Assembly: GCA_005800795.1 (NCBI GenBank)
Contig: SYEN01000246.1
Coordinates: 1-7,071 of the forward strand
DNA from: Burkholderiales bacterium
Lineage (GTDB): Bacteria; Pseudomonadota; Gammaproteobacteria; Burkholderiales; SG8-41
DNA: 7,071 bases
Direction of reading: 5' to 3'
Below the pieces are notes generated by a model. That model did not search any database. It was not told the origin of the DNA and saw nothing but the letters and a program-made list of their open reading frames with translations. The position numbers and the translations under genes were made by a program. Shown piece by piece: positions 6,729 through 7,071 of this stretch. Position 1 is the stretch's first letter. Every line of letters begins with the position of its first letter.

Positions 6729-6762
6729 CTAAGCCTTAGGTACCTTAGCGTATTACCCTAAG
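6729..6762 (-). promoter_or_regulatory. Cluster of CTAAG/CTTAG repeats upstream of fadL, possible operator
   Basis: Four copies of a pentamer occur in 34 bases: CTAAG at 6729-6733 and 6758-6762, CTTAG at 6735-6739 and 6744-6748 (plus-strand reading). The middle two form a near-perfect 14-bp palindrome, CTTAGGTACCTTAG at 6735-6748, with one mismatched pair. The cluster lies 40-75 bases before the fadL start in the only sizeable gap upstream of that gene. That position and symmetry would suit a regulator site, but I cannot match it to a known FadR, PsrA or other fatty-acid-responsive operator, and I see no convincing -35/-10 pair beside it. Confidence 0.3.
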
Positions 6763-6783
6763 CAAACACTACCTAAAAAAACT

Positions 6784-7071
6784 TCAACCGGGTTGCGCCG
6801 ATACCACACGCGGCTGACGGTTTTCGTCCACCGCAACGTAGGTCAGTGTAGCTTCGGTCACCTTCACGCACAGCTCTTTGTCGGGACGGCGTTGCGCATA
6901 CACTTCAACGTCAACCGTGATGGACGTGCGCCCGACTTTCACGACTTGGGCGTAAAAACTCACCAGATCGCCCACAAACACCGGCTGGCGAAACACGAAC
7001 GAATTCACTGCCACCGTCGCCACGCGCCCTTGCGCCGCGCGCAGCGCCGGGATGCTGCCGGCCAGATCCAC
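6784..7071 (-). CDS. YciA-like hotdog-fold acyl-CoA thioesterase, N-terminus missing
   Basis: The visible 95 residues run from the right edge to TGA at 6784-6786 and form the C-terminal two thirds of a YciA-type acyl-CoA thioesterase (family about 130-140 residues). The frame is open at the edge, so the leading valine is internal and not a start. VDLAGSI contains the Asp equivalent to the catalytic residue on the central hotdog helix. Then come RVATVAVNSFVFRQPVFVGDLVSFYA, TSITVDVEVYA, and VTEATLTYVAVDENRQPR, which follow the family strand by strand. These cytoplasmic enzymes hydrolyse acyl-CoA to free acid and CoA, often with broad chain-length range. Its position before a fatty-acid porin and beta-oxidation genes suits a role in relieving CoA trapping, although such genes also occur in unrelated contexts. 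I see no terminator in the 94 bases before fadL, so co-transcription is possible. Confidence 0.9.
   Translation of the reverse strand: MDLAGSIPALRAAQGRVATVAVNSFVFRQPVFVGDLVSFYAQVVKVGRTSITVDVEVYAQRRPDKELCVKVTEATLTYVAVDENRQPRVVSAQPG

Overview
The window looks like a chromosomal fatty-acid degradation locus from a Gram-negative proteobacterium, most likely a betaproteobacterium. The evidence is an outer-membrane FadL/OMPP1 porin, two signal-peptide proteins of the bacterial chalcone-isomerase-like family, an ETF:ubiquinone oxidoreductase, and a thiolase and multifunctional beta-oxidation enzyme that resemble betaproteobacterial proteins. That taxonomic placement rests on remembered family resemblance, not on a search. 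Most of the window is GC-rich (hand-counted lines reach about two thirds), but the first 240 bases are only about 41% GC.

Layout. On the plus strand, the left edge carries the last 98 codons of ETF:ubiquinone oxidoreductase (ending at 299), including its 4Fe-4S cysteines. Everything else is on the minus strand and reads right to left: a YciA-like hotdog acyl-CoA thioesterase cut by the right edge (stop at 6784); a FadL-family fatty-acid porin (6689 to 5383) broken by a frameshift near 6522; a clear intrinsic terminator (5336-5363); and then a tightly packed set of four genes. These are a two-function 3-hydroxyacyl-CoA dehydrogenase/enoyl-CoA hydratase (5294 to 2772), a 3-ketoacyl-CoA thiolase (2758 to 1559), and two tandem paralogous chalcone-isomerase-like exported proteins (1528 to 908 and 902 to 315). 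Gaps inside this set are about 13, 30 and 5 bases, which suggests an operon.

How the genes fit together. FadL would admit long-chain fatty acids through the outer membrane. The hydratase/dehydrogenase and thiolase supply the last three steps of the beta-oxidation cycle. ETF-QO would pass electrons from acyl-CoA dehydrogenase, through ETF, to ubiquinone. The thioesterase would release CoA from acyl-CoAs. The two exported CHI-fold proteins are the least understood members. Plant relatives with this fold bind fatty acids, so a periplasmic fatty-acid carrier or sensor role is plausible but unproven. Acyl-CoA ligase and acyl-CoA dehydrogenase are not in the window.

I see no RNA genes, CRISPR arrays, insertion sequences or attachment sites. 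No stretch longer than 300 bases lacks a gene. The points most worth a second look are the paired CHI-like genes in a beta-oxidation operon, the FadL frameshift, the composition step at the left edge, and the repeat cluster upstream of fadL.
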